A stretch of 50,864 nt of DNA. It comes from Prevotella micans DSM 21469 = JCM 16134. GTDB taxonomy: Bacteria; Bacteroidota; Bacteroidia; Bacteroidales; Bacteroidaceae. The notes below the pieces were generated by a model, which did no database searches, had not been told where the DNA came from, and saw nothing but the letters and a program-made list of their open reading frames with translations. The position numbers and the translations under genes are program-made. The DNA is taken from NCBI RefSeq assembly GCF_000614105.1, contig NZ_BAKH01000014.1:1-50864 (forward strand), written 5' to 3'. Below, piece by piece: positions 18,523 through 27,762 of this stretch. The first letter of the stretch is position 1, and each line of letters starts with the position of its first letter.

Positions 18523-19898
18523 TTATCCGAGTCGTTTGAGTTTAACTGTGAAGTGACGCATCAGGGGTGCTTCCCATTCAATGGCGACACCTCTTGTAAT
18601 TTGTTCGCGACGGTCGTACACATTCTTAAGCGCAGCGGCAATCACATCCATATGATTATCGGTATAGACACGACGTGGAATAGCTAAACGAAGCAGGTCG
18701 AGACCGTTGAAACGGTTCTCTTTTGTTTCGGGGTCGCGGTCGGCCAACATAAATCCAACCTCAACGCCTCGTATTCCAGCTTCAAGATAAAGTTCGCAAG
18801 TAAGCGTTTGGGCCGGGAACTCTTCTTTAGGAACGTGGGTTAGAACCTTGTCGGCGTCAACGAAAATGGCGTGTCCGCCGGCTGGCCGCTGATAAGGAAT
18901 ACCATATTCATCAAGCTTTTCGGCAAGATATTTTACCTGGTGTATACGTGTTTCGAGCATGTCGAATTCCGTATTTTCGTTGAGTCCCTGAGCAAGTGCG
19001 TTCAGGTCACGACCGCTCATTCCTCCGTAAGTCACATAGCCTTCGATTGGAATACAGAACAGCTTTGCGCCTTCGAACCAATCCTCTCTGTTTGTTGCGA
19101 TGAATCCGCCCATGTTCACAATGCCGTCTTTCTTGGCTGACATGGTTGCTGCATCAACATCGGCATACATTTCACGAACAATTTCTTTTATGCTCTTATT
19201 GGCATAACCTTCTTCTCTAACCTTTATGAAGTAGGCATTCTCGGCGAAGCGAGCTGAGTCCATAATCACCGGCACGTTGTATTTGTGACAGAGTGTACAT
19301 GTTTCTTTGATATTCTTCATGCTTACAGGCTGACCTCCGACGGTATTATTTGTCACGGTGAGAACCATGAAAGGTACGTTGTTGGGATTTTCCTTGAGTA
19401 CTTTTTCGAGTTTTTCGAGTGATACGTTTCCTTTGAATGGAACTTCTTTCTGTGTGTCCTTGGCGTCGTCGGTTGTTACGTCTATAGCATGTGCTTTGCG
19501 ACTTTCAATGTGTCCTTTGGTTGTATCGAAATGCGCATTGCCTGGAATCACATTGCCTGCTTTTACAAGATAGGAGAAAAGAACATTCTCGGCAGCGCGT
19601 CTTGGTGAGTAGGGATGATGTATTTCAGACCTAAAATTTTCTGGACAGTGGCTTCGAACTTATAAAAAGAAGTTGCGCCTGCATAGCTTTCATCGCCCAA
19701 CATCAGTTCGGCCCACTGGCGATCCGACATAGCACCAGTTCCACTGTCGGTGAGCAAGTCGATGTAAACCTGTTCGGCTTTTAGTTGAAAAACGTTGTAA
19801 TGAGCTTCTTTCAGCCATTGCTCTCTTTGCTCTCGAGTACTTTTTTTAATAGGCTCGATCATCTTGATTTTCCAAGATTCTGCGAATGGTATTTTCAT
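18523..19898 (-). CDS. tnaA: Tryptophanase (one frame break)
   Basis: A PLP-dependent tryptophan indole-lyase that splits tryptophan into indole, pyruvate and ammonia; about 458 aa when restored. It has the family start MKIPFAESWKIKMIEPIKKS, LLTDSGTGAMSDRQW, the PLP-lysine motif MSAKKDGIVNMGGF and the end APLMRHFTVKLKRL. The close relative tyrosine phenol-lyase is less likely, because the whole sequence follows Bacteroidales tryptophanases. The frame breaks near 19601; one restored G gives THQGRAAENVLFSYLV. The leader between the TACATTTG -7 box and the ATG is about 85 nt. It encodes no Trp-containing TnaC-like peptide, so E. coli-type attenuation is not supported. No tryptophan permease gene is adjacent. 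Confidence 0.95.
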
Positions 19899-19987
19899 AA
19901 GAATCGATGTGTTTGAAAATGTTTATTGATTAAAGAAAAATGTTTGTTTCGGCTGCGTTTCACCTGTGTTTATCTAGGTTGCATGTG

Positions 19988-19995
19988 CAAATGTA
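19988..19995 (-). promoter_or_regulatory. -7 box (TACATTTG) of tnaA
   Basis: TACATTTG on the minus strand fits TAnnTTTG, about 90 bp before the tnaA ATG. Confidence 0.55.
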
Positions 19996-20040
19996 CTAAA
20001 GAAAATTAGATTAGCTTGTTCGCTATATTTCTATAATTGA

Positions 20041-20072
20041 AAAATGCCCGACGCTTCTCAGCGATGGGCATT
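20041..20072 (-). terminator. Rho-independent terminator of the candidate small RNA / dnaB
   Basis: A 13-bp stem (two mismatched positions) with a GAGA loop, followed on the minus strand by TTTT, then CAATT. Confidence 0.8.
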
Positions 20073-20127
20073 CAAGCATTAAATAGGTATTAGTTTCTTA
20101 AGGTAAGAAAGATTGTATTCAGGATAA
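20041..20127 (-). ncRNA. Candidate small RNA between dnaB and tnaA (about 87 nt)
   Basis: A complete small transcription unit on the minus strand: a TTTG/N20/TATCTTTG promoter (20165-20134), about 50 nt with no ORF, then a terminator at 20041-20072. The terminator stem pairs AATGCCCATCGCT with AGCGTCGGGCATT around GAGA and is followed by TTTT. A 55-nt stretch inside it (TTAAGAAACTAATACC and CTTGAATGCCC) is unrelated to neighbouring genes. The terminator could also serve dnaB by read-through. A regulatory RNA is inferred from architecture; no family is assigned. Confidence 0.6.
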
Positions 20128-20133
20128 CTGTTG

Positions 20134-20165
20134 CAAAGATATATGATTTGAAAAATCCTTACAAA
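20134..20165 (-). promoter_or_regulatory. Canonical Bacteroidetes promoter (TTTG-N20-TATCTTTG)
   Basis: On the minus strand TTTG (20165-20162) is followed after exactly 20 bp by TATCTTTG (20141-20134). It lies just downstream of dnaB and points away from it toward 20040, so it drives neither flanking protein gene directly; the candidate small RNA is the obvious product. Confidence 0.75.
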
Positions 20166-20197
20166 CTTTTTGTTCATTTATCTGGTCTGAACCCTAA

Positions 20198-21743
20198 TTA
20201 GAAAGGAACGGTAAGGTCGGGTGAAGGTTCTGGCAGGGGGCCGTCTAGTGGTGAACCATGGGGTGATTCGGGAGTAGATAAGTTCATACGGCTGCCCATG
20301 ATTTCACCGCCTATTTCGTCGGTTGGGAATGGGGCTGAAACGTCTTCAGGATTGGCGAAACGTATATTCTCCGCGGAAATTGAGGAGAACTTCGCCTGTT
20401 GCACCTTTTCGGTGTTTTGCGATTATGATTTGTGCCATACCGTGAAGGTCGTTGCCTTTTTCGTCCTGGTAGATGTGGTAGTATTCGGGGCGATGAACGA
20501 AGAGCACCATATCGGCATCCTGTTCGATGGCTCCTGATTCGCGGAGGTCGCTCAGTTGTGGACGTTTACCTTCTATTCCTTCGCGTTGTTCTACGGTTCG
20601 ATTGAGCTGTGAGAGGGCTATTACTGGGATGTCGAGTTCTTTGGCCAGACCTTTGAGTGAGCGACTGATGGTTGATACCTCTTCCTGACGGTTGCTGAAG
20701 CGTGTTCCATTGGCATTCATGAGTTGTAGATAGTCAATCATGAGCACTTTTATGTCGTGTTCACGTACTAGTCGGCGGGCTTTAGTTCTCAGTTCGAAGA
20801 TTGAAAGGCCTGGTGTATCGTCAACGAAGACGGGGGCGCCGTCGAGTTTGCGAATATTGGTGTCGAATCGTTCCCATTCGTCGGGTGAAAGTTGTCCGCT
20901 AAGTATTTTGTTTCCGGGCACGGAGCATACGTTTGATATTAGTCGGTTCACGAGTTGGACATTGTTCATTTCAAGTGAAAACAGAGCTATTGGTCTGCGA
21001 AAATCCACGGCGATGTTTTTTGCTAAACTGAGGGCGAACGATGTTTTGCCCATCGCAGGACGTCCGGCAATGATGATGAGGTCTGATGGCTGCCATCCAG
21101 CGGTTATCTCGTCGAGTTTATGGAATCCGCTCGGTACGCCGGTGAGTCCGCCTTTGTTATTAGCTGCTTGCAGAAGCAGTTGATGGGCTTTGGCTACGAT
21201 GGGGTCGATTTGCGTATAGTCTTGCACCATATTTTTTTGCGAAAGCTCAAACAGATTACCTTCGGCTTTCTGCATTAGTTCGTCGACATCGACTGTTTCG
21301 TCGAATGCATCGGTTTCAATCATCGATGCGAACTGAATGAGTTGCCTGGCAAGAAACTTTTGTGCCAGAATATGGGCGTGATATTCGATGTGGGCCGACG
21401 ATGCAACGTGTGAACTGAGTTCGACGATGTAGGCTGGCCCGCCAACATCTTCGAGTGCGCCGTTGTGTCGGAGTTCTTCGGTTACGGTTACAATGTCTAC
21501 GGGTTTTTCGTGTAGGTTTAGGCCCTGAATGGCGTCGTAGATTTTTTGATGCCGGTTCTCGTAGAATGTTTCAGGGCGGATGATTTCAGACACCACTGTG
21601 AAGGCATCTTTATCGATCATGAGTGCGCCGAGCACTACTCTTTCAATCTCGGGTGCTTGGGGTTGGAGGTGTCCGTATGAGGTGTCGATTGGTGCCTGTT
21701 GGCGGCGTCGTGTGGGCTTATTGTTAGATTTTGTTTCTGACAT
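20198..21743 (-). CDS. dnaB: Replicative DNA helicase DnaB (frame break near the C-terminus)
   Basis: The hexameric 5'-3' helicase of the replication fork, about 515 aa. The N-terminal domain (about 28-135; APEIERVVLGALMIDKDAF) is joined by a linker to the RecA-like domain, with Walker A GRPAMGKTSF at 227-236, Walker B-type VLMIDYLQLM, and later RQEEVSTISRSLKGLAKEL and ALSQLNR. The frame breaks near 20362. Restoring two bases (CG) gives EYTRFANPEDVSAPFPTDEI, continuous to 20198, with the usual Bacteroidales NPED tail. Essential, so the break is taken as an error. A TACTTTTG -7 box (21759-21752) lies only 8 bp before the ATG. Diverges from ispE. Confidence 0.95.
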
Positions 21744-21751
21744 AGTGGTGG

Positions 21752-21759
21752 CAAAAGTA
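21752..21759 (-). promoter_or_regulatory. -7 box (TACTTTTG) of dnaB
   Basis: TACTTTTG on the minus strand fits TAnnTTTG with only 8 bp to the dnaB ATG, so the 5' leader must be very short or absent. Confidence 0.6.
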
Positions 21760-21804
21760 GAAAATAATTCCGAGCTCTCCGACCGGGTGTTTTTGCCCTT
21801 TCCA

Positions 21805-21812
21805 TACCTTTG
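21805..21812 (+). promoter_or_regulatory. -7 box (TACCTTTG) of ispE
   Basis: TACCTTTG fits TAnnTTTG. It places transcription start near 21818, which excludes a start before 21828 and supports ATG 21828 or 21840. Confidence 0.6.
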
Positions 21813-21839
21813 CAGACTATCAAAACAATGTATTTAACT

Positions 21840-22667
21840 ATGATTATTTCACCTTGTTGCAAGATTAATCTCGGCCTTAATGTGGTGGCCGAGCGCGAAG
21901 ACGGATACCACGATATTGAAACGGTTTTTTATCCGGTTCGGCTTTGCGATACGCTCTCCGTCGAGCCTCAATCAAACGAACTGCAAACTGTTTGCGCGTT
22001 AACCGTGAGCGGAAACATTCCCATTGGTAACGCCGATGATAATTCGGTTGTGAAAGCCTATAGATTGGTGGCGAGCCAGCATAAGCTTCCGCCTGTTAAG
22101 GTTGAACTGCATAAAAACATTCCGTCGCAAGCCGGATTGGGCGGCGGATCGGCCGACGCAGCGTTTATGATAAAGCTGCTTAACAAGCAGTTCGCCCTCG
22201 GAATGGGTAACGATGAGATGCGCCGAATTGCAGCTCGCATAGGCGCCGATTGTGCGTTTTTCATCGACTCGCAACCTTGCTATGCTACTGGTGTTGGCGA
22301 GCGTTTAGAGCCTTTGAATCTGCCAGCAATAAAAGGGTATTATCTTGCAATCGTGAAGCCCGATGTAGCCATTTCTACCGCCGAGGCTTATTCGCATATC
22401 GCATCGCGCAAACCGGCTAAATCGTGTCGCGAAATCGTTAATCAGCCCCTTGAGACATGGAAAAGCGAACTCTCCAACGATTTTGAAGAGTTCGCTTTTG
22501 CGCGCCATCCTATTCTTGCCGAAATAAAGAAGCGTTTTTATTCGGCCGGCGCCGTTTATTCGCAGATGTCGGGAAGCGGGAGCGCCATGTTCGCTCTTTT
22601 TGCCAGCGAACCGTCCTCAATTACCGAGCTATATCCCGGCTTGCCAACCTTTGTTACGCAGTTGTGA
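21840..22667 (+). CDS. ispE: 4-diphosphocytidyl-2-C-methyl-D-erythritol kinase
   Basis: The GHMP-family kinase of the MEP (non-mevalonate) isoprenoid pathway, phosphorylating the 2-hydroxyl of CDP-ME; 275 aa from this start. Motifs are KINLGLNVVAEREDGYHDIETVFYP at the N-terminus (given here in two parts: KINLGLNVV, then EDGYHDIETVFYP), the ATP loop PSQAGLGGGSADAAF, and MSGSGSAMFALF near the C-terminus. The start at 21840 (MIISPCCKINLG) matches homologues best; 21828 is also possible. Single gene, transcribed divergently from dnaB and convergently with pyrF, with only 31 bp before the pyrF stop and no clear terminator between them. Confidence 0.95.
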   Translation: MIISPCCKINLGLNVVAEREDGYHDIETVFYPVRLCDTLSVEPQSNELQTVCALTVSGNIPIGNADDNSVVKAYRLVASQHKLPPVKVELHKNIPSQAGLGGGSADAAFMIKLLNKQFALGMGNDEMRRIAARIGADCAFFIDSQPCYATGVGERLEPLNLPAIKGYYLAIVKPDVAISTAEAYSHIASRKPAKSCREIVNQPLETWKSELSNDFEEFAFARHPILAEIKKRFYSAGAVYSQMSGSGSAMFALFASEPSSITELYPGLPTFVTQL

Positions 22668-22698
22668 TTTGTTCGATTTAAATTGATTCTCTCTGAAA

Positions 22699-23523
22699 TC
22701 ATCTTATCCCGGCTAATTCTTCGGCCATTTCCTGTTGCAACTCGCGGGCTTTTTCGGCGGCCGCGGAGGCGAAGGCCGGAGTGTTGTCGGCATAGATTAT
22801 TCCGCGAGAGGAATTGACCAGTAATCCGCAATCCTTGTTCAGTCCGAACCGGCACACCTCGTGCAAACTGCCTCCTTGTGCGCCGACGCCGGGTACGAGC
22901 AAGAAATGATTGGGAACAATGCGACGAATGTCTTCAAACATTTTGCCTTGGGTGGCTCCGACAACATACATCATATTTTCGTCGTTGCCCCAATGCTGCG
23001 ATGTTTGGAGTACTTTTTCGAACAGCCGTTCGCCCTTTGCATCGGCTGTGAGTTGGAAGTCTCGACTGCCTTTGTTGCTTGTGAGTGCAAGCAGAATCAC
23101 CCATTTCCCGGCATATTCGAGGAACGGCATAACGCTGTCTTCGCCCATGTAAGGCGCCACAGTTACGGCGTCGAGGCGATATTCCTCAAAAAATGTGCGG
23201 GCATACATCGACGAGGTGTTGCCGATGTCGCCGCGTTTGGCGTCGGCAATGACGAAGTGGTTCGGATAGGCTTCGGTGAGATAAGTAATTGTCCTTTCGA
23301 ATGCAGCCATACCTTTCAATCCGGCGCTTTCATAGAAGGCCAGGTTGGGTTTGTAGGCCACGCAATAGGGCGCGGTGGCGTCGATTATTGCGCGATTGAA
23401 TTCAAAAATGGGGTCGTCGGTATTCAGCAGATGTTCCGGGATTTTTTTTGTGTCGGTGTCGAGACCTACACAGAGAAACGACTTCTTACTGAAGATTTCT
23501 TCGATGAGTTGTTTGCGATTCAT
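22699..23523 (-). CDS. pyrF: Orotidine 5'-phosphate decarboxylase
   Basis: The last step of UMP synthesis (OMP to UMP plus CO2); 274 aa, the longer subtype common in Bacteroidetes and actinobacteria. The start [10 protein letters not shown] binds the ribose phosphate, the catalytic motif is [15 protein letters not shown] (K and D charged network), and the end has [15 protein letters not shown] and [12 protein letters not shown], the phosphate loop. In many Bacteroidales it directly follows prfA; here 454 bp with a 41-bp repeat array and a hairpin separate them. Frame intact. Confidence 0.95.
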   Translation of the reverse strand: MNRKQLIEEIFSKKSFLCVGLDTDTKKIPEHLLNTDDPIFEFNRAIIDATAPYCVAYKPNLAFYESAGLKGMAAFERTITYLTEAYPNHFVIADAKRGDIGNTSSMYARTFFEEYRLDAVTVAPYMGEDSVMPFLEYAGKWVILLALTSNKGSRDFQLTADAKGERLFEKVLQTSQHWGNDENMMYVVGATQGKMFEDIRRIVPNHFLLVPGVGAQGGSLHEVCRFGLNKDCGLLVNSSRGIIYADNTPAFASAAAEKARELQQEMAEELAGIR

Positions 23524-23570
23524 GATTGTATTCTTATTTGAAATTGTTCATTTTTGATATTATTAGAGTC

Positions 23571-23825
23571 TTGCACTGCTTGTAAGTGCCGGCAGAGACT
23601 ATTTTTTCGTTTTGCACTACTTGTAAGTGCCGGCAGAGACTATTTTTTCGTTTTGCACTGCTTGTAAGTGCCGGCAGAGACTATTTTTTCGTTTTGCACT
23701 GCTTGTAAGTGCTCGGCAGAGACTATTTTTTCGTTTTGCACTGCTTGTAAGTGCTCGGCAGAGACTATTTTTTCGTTTTACACTGCTTGTAAGTGCTGGC
23801 AGAGACTATTTTTCCGATTTACACC
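23571..23825. repeat. 41-42-bp tandem array (6 units plus a partial)
   Basis: Nearly identical units start at 23571, 23612, 23653, 23694, 23736 and 23778, with a partial seventh at 23819. Each carries GCACT(N7)AGTGC, a small hairpin, then CGGCAGAGACTATTTTTTCG. Later copies gain one C (GCTCGG), which makes the 42-bp variant. The array fills the gap between prfA and pyrF, both on the minus strand. It is the most homogeneous of the arrays at this period, so it is probably young. Confidence 0.92.
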
Positions 23826-23913
23826 TGATGCGACACTCAAAATCGATGATTTCGGCGTTGTAACAACTACGTGGGTTCGCATACATATGGCGCAATCAAA
23901 TCCGGATTAATAT

Positions 23914-23956
23914 TTAGGCCATCAACGCTATTGACGTTGGTGGCCTAAATTTTTTG
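23914..23956. terminator. 15-bp hairpin downstream of prfA
   Basis: Arms TTTAGGCCATCAACG and CGTTGGTGGCCTAAA (one G-U) surround a 7-base loop. The T-run (23951-23956) is on the plus strand, where no gene leads into it. For prfA (minus strand, stop at 23978) the stem is followed only by AATATTAAT. It may act on both strands. Confidence 0.65.
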
Positions 23957-23977
23957 TGGAGGGGTGATGATTGTGCA

Positions 23978-25090
23978 TCAGAGTTCTGTTTCTTTGAGTT
24001 TTTCGGCGTTTTCGGCAACGGTGAGGGCGTCGATCATCTCCTGAATCTCGCCGTTCATGAACCCCTGGAGATCGTGGGTGGTGAATCCGATGCGATGGTC
24101 GGTTACGCGGCCCTGCGGAAAGTTGTAGGTTCGAATTTTAGCCGAGCGGTCGCCCGTTGATACCAAACTTTTACGGCGATTAGCGATGTCGTCGATGTAT
24201 TTCTGATGCTCGCGGTCGTATATGAAAGTACGCAGACGTGACAGGGCGCGCTCTTTGTTCTTCGGCTGGTCGCGTGTTTCGGTACATTCTATGAGTATCT
24301 CTTCAACCTCGCCAGTGTTCGGATTTCGCCACGGATAGCGCAACCGCACGCCCGATTCCACTTTGTTTACATTCTGTCCGCCGGCACCGCTTGAGCGGAA
24401 CGTATCCCATTTTATATCGCCTTCGTTGATGTTCACCTCGAAGCGGTCGGCTTCGGGCAGAACGGCCACAGTTGCTGCCGATGTGTGCATTCGACCTTGT
24501 GTCTCGGTCGCCGGTACGCGCTGAACGCGATGCACGCCCGACTCGTATTTGAGTGTGCCGTAAACGCTGTCGCCCGAAACGGCAAAATCAATCTCCTTGA
24601 ATCCGCCCACGGCGCCTTCCGAAACGGCGGTTATGGAGAGCGTCCAGCCTTTTTTATCGCAGTATTTTTTGTACATGCTGAAGAGGTCTCCCGCAAAGAG
24701 TGCAGCCTCGTCACCTCCGGTTCCGGCTCTGATTTCCATCTGCACGTTTTTGGCATCTTCGGGGTCTTTGGGCACGAGGAGCAGTTTGATTTCTTCCTCG
24801 AGCCGAGGCTGTATAGTTTCGTTTTCGGAGAGTTCCTCGCGTGCCATATCGCGCATATCGGCGTCGCTTTCGTTTGCAATTATATCTTTTGCCTCGGCGA
24901 TTGTGGTGAGGCATGCAATGTAGCGTTTGCGAGCATCCATGATATCGCCGAGGTCTTTATATTCTTTTGTGAGCTTAACGTAGCGTGATTGATCGGCAAT
25001 CACGTTTGGGTCTGTGATGAGCGTCGACACCTCTTCGTAGCGTGCTTCGAGTCCGTCGAGCTTCGATAATATGCTGTTATTTTCTATCAT
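23978..25090 (-). CDS. prfA: Peptide chain release factor 1
   Basis: A 370-aa class I release factor recognising UAA and UAG. Domains: N-terminal helical domain (about 1-110), then the codon-recognition and GGQ domains, with the catalytic loop SSGAGGQNVNKVES near residue 228 and PQGRVTDHRI typical of RF1. The ATG overlaps the end of purM by 14 bp, so the genes are co-transcribed. It is the last gene of the phoH-to-prfA operon as seen here, with pyrF beyond the array. Frame intact. Confidence 0.96.
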   Translation of the reverse strand: MIENNSILSKLDGLEARYEEVSTLITDPNVIADQSRYVKLTKEYKDLGDIMDARKRYIACLTTIAEAKDIIANESDADMRDMAREELSENETIQPRLEEEIKLLLVPKDPEDAKNVQMEIRAGTGGDEAALFAGDLFSMYKKYCDKKGWTLSITAVSEGAVGGFKEIDFAVSGDSVYGTLKYESGVHRVQRVPATETQGRMHTSAATVAVLPEADRFEVNINEGDIKWDTFRSSGAGGQNVNKVESGVRLRYPWRNPNTGEVEEILIECTETRDQPKNKERALSRLRTFIYDREHQKYIDDIANRRKSLVSTGDRSAKIRTYNFPQGRVTDHRIGFTTHDLQGFMNGEIQEMIDALTVAENAEKLKETEL

Positions 25091-26249
25091 AATTGAATGT
25101 TCCGTATTCTGATTGGATGGTTAGACTGTGTTCACCCTCTTCGATTCGGCCGATTATCTGTGCGTCGATACCGAACGAACGACTGATTTCGATTATCCGT
25201 GGGGCGATTTCGGGGCCGACATATATTTCCATTCGATGGCCCATGTTGAACACCTGATACATTTCGCGCCAGTCGGCCCCGCTGCATTCTTTGATGGCTT
25301 TGAACAGGGGTGGCAGTGGGAAAAGATTGTCTTTAACTACGTGACAATCGTTACTGACAAAATGTAGCACCTTGGTTTGTGCTCCACCCGTGCAATGCAC
25401 CATACCGTGAATATCGCGGCGATGACTGTCGAGCATTTTCTTGATGACGGGAGCATAGGTTCGGGTGGGCGAAAGCACAAGCCGCCCAGCATCAATGGGC
25501 GAACCGTCAATGGTGTCGGTAAGACGATATCTACCGCTATAGACAAGCTCTTCTGGCACGGCGTGGTCGTAGCTTTCGGGGTATTGCTCTGCCAGATATT
25601 TGGCGAAAACATCATGTCGCGCACTGGTTAATCCGTTGCTGCCCATTCCACCGTTATAGTTTTTTTCGTAGGTTGCTTGTCCGGTTGAGCTTAGTCCCAC
25701 AATGACGTCTCCTGGGCGTATGTTGGCATTGTTAATTACATCTGCGCGTTTCATTCGGCAGGTAACTGTAGAGTCTACGATAATCGTGCGAACCAAGTCG
25801 CCCACGTCGGCGGTTTCTCCTCCGGTGGGATATATTCCGATGCCCATTTCGCGCAGTTCGGCAAGCAGTTCGTCGGTGCCGTTGATAATGGCCGAAATTA
25901 CTTCGCCCGGGATGAGCATTTTGTTTCTGCCGATGGTTGACGACACGAGAATATTATCTACAGCGCCAACGCATAGCAGATCGTCGGTATTCATCACGAT
26001 GGCGTCTTGTGCAATGCCTCGCCATACGTTGAGGTCGCCGGTTTCGCGCCAATACATATAGGCCAACGACGATTTAGTTCCGGCCCCGTCGGCGTGCATG
26101 ATGTTACAATAATCAGGGTCGCCGCCTAGAATATCGGGAATAATCTTACAGAAGGCCTGCGGAAATATTCCCTTGTCGATGTGTTTAATGGCGTTGTGCA
26201 CATCTTCTTTTGCAGCACTCACGCCGCGCATCATGTATCTGTTGTCCAT
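25077..26249 (-). CDS. purM: Phosphoribosylformylglycinamidine cyclo-ligase (AIR synthetase)
   Basis: The fifth step of purine synthesis, closing the imidazole ring of FGAM to AIR with ATP; 390 aa. Family signatures are HADGAGTKSSLAYMYW, DDLLCVGAVDNILVSSTIGRN (in two parts, DDLLCVGAVD and NILVSSTIGRN), IYPTGGETADVGDLVRT and GLSSTGQATYE. MDNRYMMRGVSAAKEDV at 26249 is chosen as the start, because the frame upstream runs into aroE. Lies 13 bp after aroE and overlaps prfA. Confidence 0.95.
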   Translation of the reverse strand: MDNRYMMRGVSAAKEDVHNAIKHIDKGIFPQAFCKIIPDILGGDPDYCNIMHADGAGTKSSLAYMYWRETGDLNVWRGIAQDAIVMNTDDLLCVGAVDNILVSSTIGRNKMLIPGEVISAIINGTDELLAELREMGIGIYPTGGETADVGDLVRTIIVDSTVTCRMKRADVINNANIRPGDVIVGLSSTGQATYEKNYNGGMGSNGLTSARHDVFAKYLAEQYPESYDHAVPEELVYSGRYRLTDTIDGSPIDAGRLVLSPTRTYAPVIKKMLDSHRRDIHGMVHCTGGAQTKVLHFVSNDCHVVKDNLFPLPPLFKAIKECSGADWREMYQVFNMGHRMEIYVGPEIAPRIIEISRSFGIDAQIIGRIEEGEHSLTIQSEYGTFNYDRK

Positions 26250-26262
26250 GTTTTGTTTGTAG

Positions 26263-27009
26263 TTATTCTTTTCCGTTCCAAAATTCCCAGCTGGCAAACG
26301 CTTGGAGAAGCAGCATTTCGAGTCCGTTTTTCACGGTAGCTCCTTGCTCACGACCTTTCCGCATGAAAAGCGTTTCGTCGGGATTGTAAAGTAGGTCGTA
26401 GAGCAGCGTGCGCGAGTTCATGGCATTGTAGGGTAGGGCGGGGCAGAGATCCACATTTGGATACAGTCCGAGCGGAGTGCAGTTCACCAGAACATTATAT
26501 TCCTCGATTGTCTCGGCTTTTACGTCATCGTATGTTATGGCGCCTGTTTTCCTACTTCGCGAAACCATTTGCGTTTCCAGTCCGAGCGATTTTAACCCAT
26601 AGTCCACGGCTTTGGCAGCTCCGCCGGTTCCGAGAATCAAGGCTTTACGGTGATAGCGCTCGAGCAGAGGTTCGATGCTTTTAGTGAAACCAATCACATC
26701 GCTATTGAAACCTCGGAGGAAGGTTTGATTGCCTTTCTGACTCACACGAATAACGTTCACGGCACCGATGGCCTGGGCTTCCGGACTAATAGAATCGAGA
26801 TAACGAATCACCTGTTCCTTGTAAGGAATGGTTACGTTGAGTCCGCGCAGTTGAGGGTTGGAACTTAGCACCTCCACGAGATTGTCGATCGAAGGAATCT
26901 CGAAGTTGATGTATTGCGCATCGATGTTTTCGTTTGCGAATTTCTCATTGAAATATCCAATCGAGAACGAATGACCGAGCGGGTAGCCTATGAGTCCGTA
27001 TTTGTCCAT
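26263..27009 (-). CDS. aroE: Shikimate 5-dehydrogenase
   Basis: An NADP-dependent reduction of 3-dehydroshikimate, in the shikimate pathway to aromatic amino acids and chorismate; 248 aa. Substrate motifs are GYPLGHSFSIGYFNEKF and LNVTIPYKEQV (catalytic Lys), the dinucleotide loop is ILGTGGAAKAV, and NCTPLGLYPN follows. Gaps to purM and ubiE are 13 and 12 bp, so it is in the operon. aroC, which acts later in the same pathway, is about 7 kb away on the same strand but in another unit. Confidence 0.95.
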   Translation of the reverse strand: MDKYGLIGYPLGHSFSIGYFNEKFANENIDAQYINFEIPSIDNLVEVLSSNPQLRGLNVTIPYKEQVIRYLDSISPEAQAIGAVNVIRVSQKGNQTFLRGFNSDVIGFTKSIEPLLERYHRKALILGTGGAAKAVDYGLKSLGLETQMVSRSRKTGAITYDDVKAETIEEYNVLVNCTPLGLYPNVDLCPALPYNAMNSRTLLYDLLYNPDETLFMRKGREQGATVKNGLEMLLLQAFASWEFWNGKE

Positions 27010-27021
27010 AATCGTGTCTGT

Positions 27022-27756
27022 TTATTTTTCGGCGAAATACATAGTGCAGATACCGAAAGTTAGTCGTTTGAATGATGTTCGTTTGAAGCCGGCCTTAGCG
27101 AGAATCGTCATCATTTCCTCACCTTGCGGGAAGGCGGCAATCGTTCGGTTGAGATAGTCGTAGGCGCTGCGGTCGTTTGAAACTAGTCGTCCGTAGAGTG
27201 GAAGCACTATACGTGAATAAATGGCGAAGAGCTGCTTCATCGGAAAAGAAATGGGCGTTGTAAGTTCAACAATACTTAGGTGAGCACCCGGTTTGAGAAC
27301 GCGGTGCATTTCGCTCAGTCCGCGGTCGAGATTTTGAAAGTTGCGTATGCCGAAAGCGGCTGTGACAGCGTCGAAACTGTTGTCGTCGAACGAAAGATTC
27401 AGGCAGTCGTCTTTTTTGAAAGAGATTACGTCGGCCAATTGTTCGTGCTCAACCTTGTTTCTGCCGATGTTCATCATTCCCTCTGAAATATCGATACCAA
27501 TGAGGCTTCGCGGATGTAGCATCCGAGCTGCTAGGATGGCAAAGTCGCCGGTTCCGGTAGCCACGTCGAGTATATGTTGCGGTTTGAACGGAGCAAGAGC
27601 GTCGATAGCTTTTCGACGCCATGAACGGTCGATATCCCACGACAACCGATGATTCAGGATGTCGTAACTTGGTGCGATGTTATCGAACATCAGCTCCACC
27701 TGCTCACCTTTTTCGCCTGCAGTGTCGTAGGGTTTTATTTTCTCTTGTCCGTACAC
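27022..27756 (-). CDS. ubiE: Demethylmenaquinone methyltransferase
   Basis: A SAM-dependent C-methyltransferase (also called MenG) that makes menaquinone from demethylmenaquinone; 244 aa. SAM motif [16 protein letters not shown], followed by [16 protein letters not shown], then [29 protein letters not shown] and the C-terminal [16 protein letters not shown]. Obligate anaerobic Bacteroidales use menaquinone only, so the menaquinone role is the likely one; menC and menE lie 20 kb to the right. Six bp from purC. Confidence 0.95.
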   Translation of the reverse strand: MYGQEKIKPYDTAGEKGEQVELMFDNIAPSYDILNHRLSWDIDRSWRRKAIDALAPFKPQHILDVATGTGDFAILAARMLHPRSLIGIDISEGMMNIGRNKVEHEQLADVISFKKDDCLNLSFDDNSFDAVTAAFGIRNFQNLDRGLSEMHRVLKPGAHLSIVELTTPISFPMKQLFAIYSRIVLPLYGRLVSNDRSAYDYLNRTIAAFPQGEEMMTILAKAGFKRTSFKRLTFGICTMYFAEK

Positions 27757-27762
27757 GTAGGT

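Noticed and set aside
18523..19898. Tyrosine phenol-lyase instead of tryptophanase
   Set aside because: The sequence follows Bacteroidales tryptophanase throughout, including the N-terminal MKIPFAESWKIKM and the C-terminal MRHFTVKL.
19899..19987. TnaC-type leader peptide for tnaA
   Set aside because: The 85-nt leader holds only a four-codon frame (MQPR) with no tryptophan codon.
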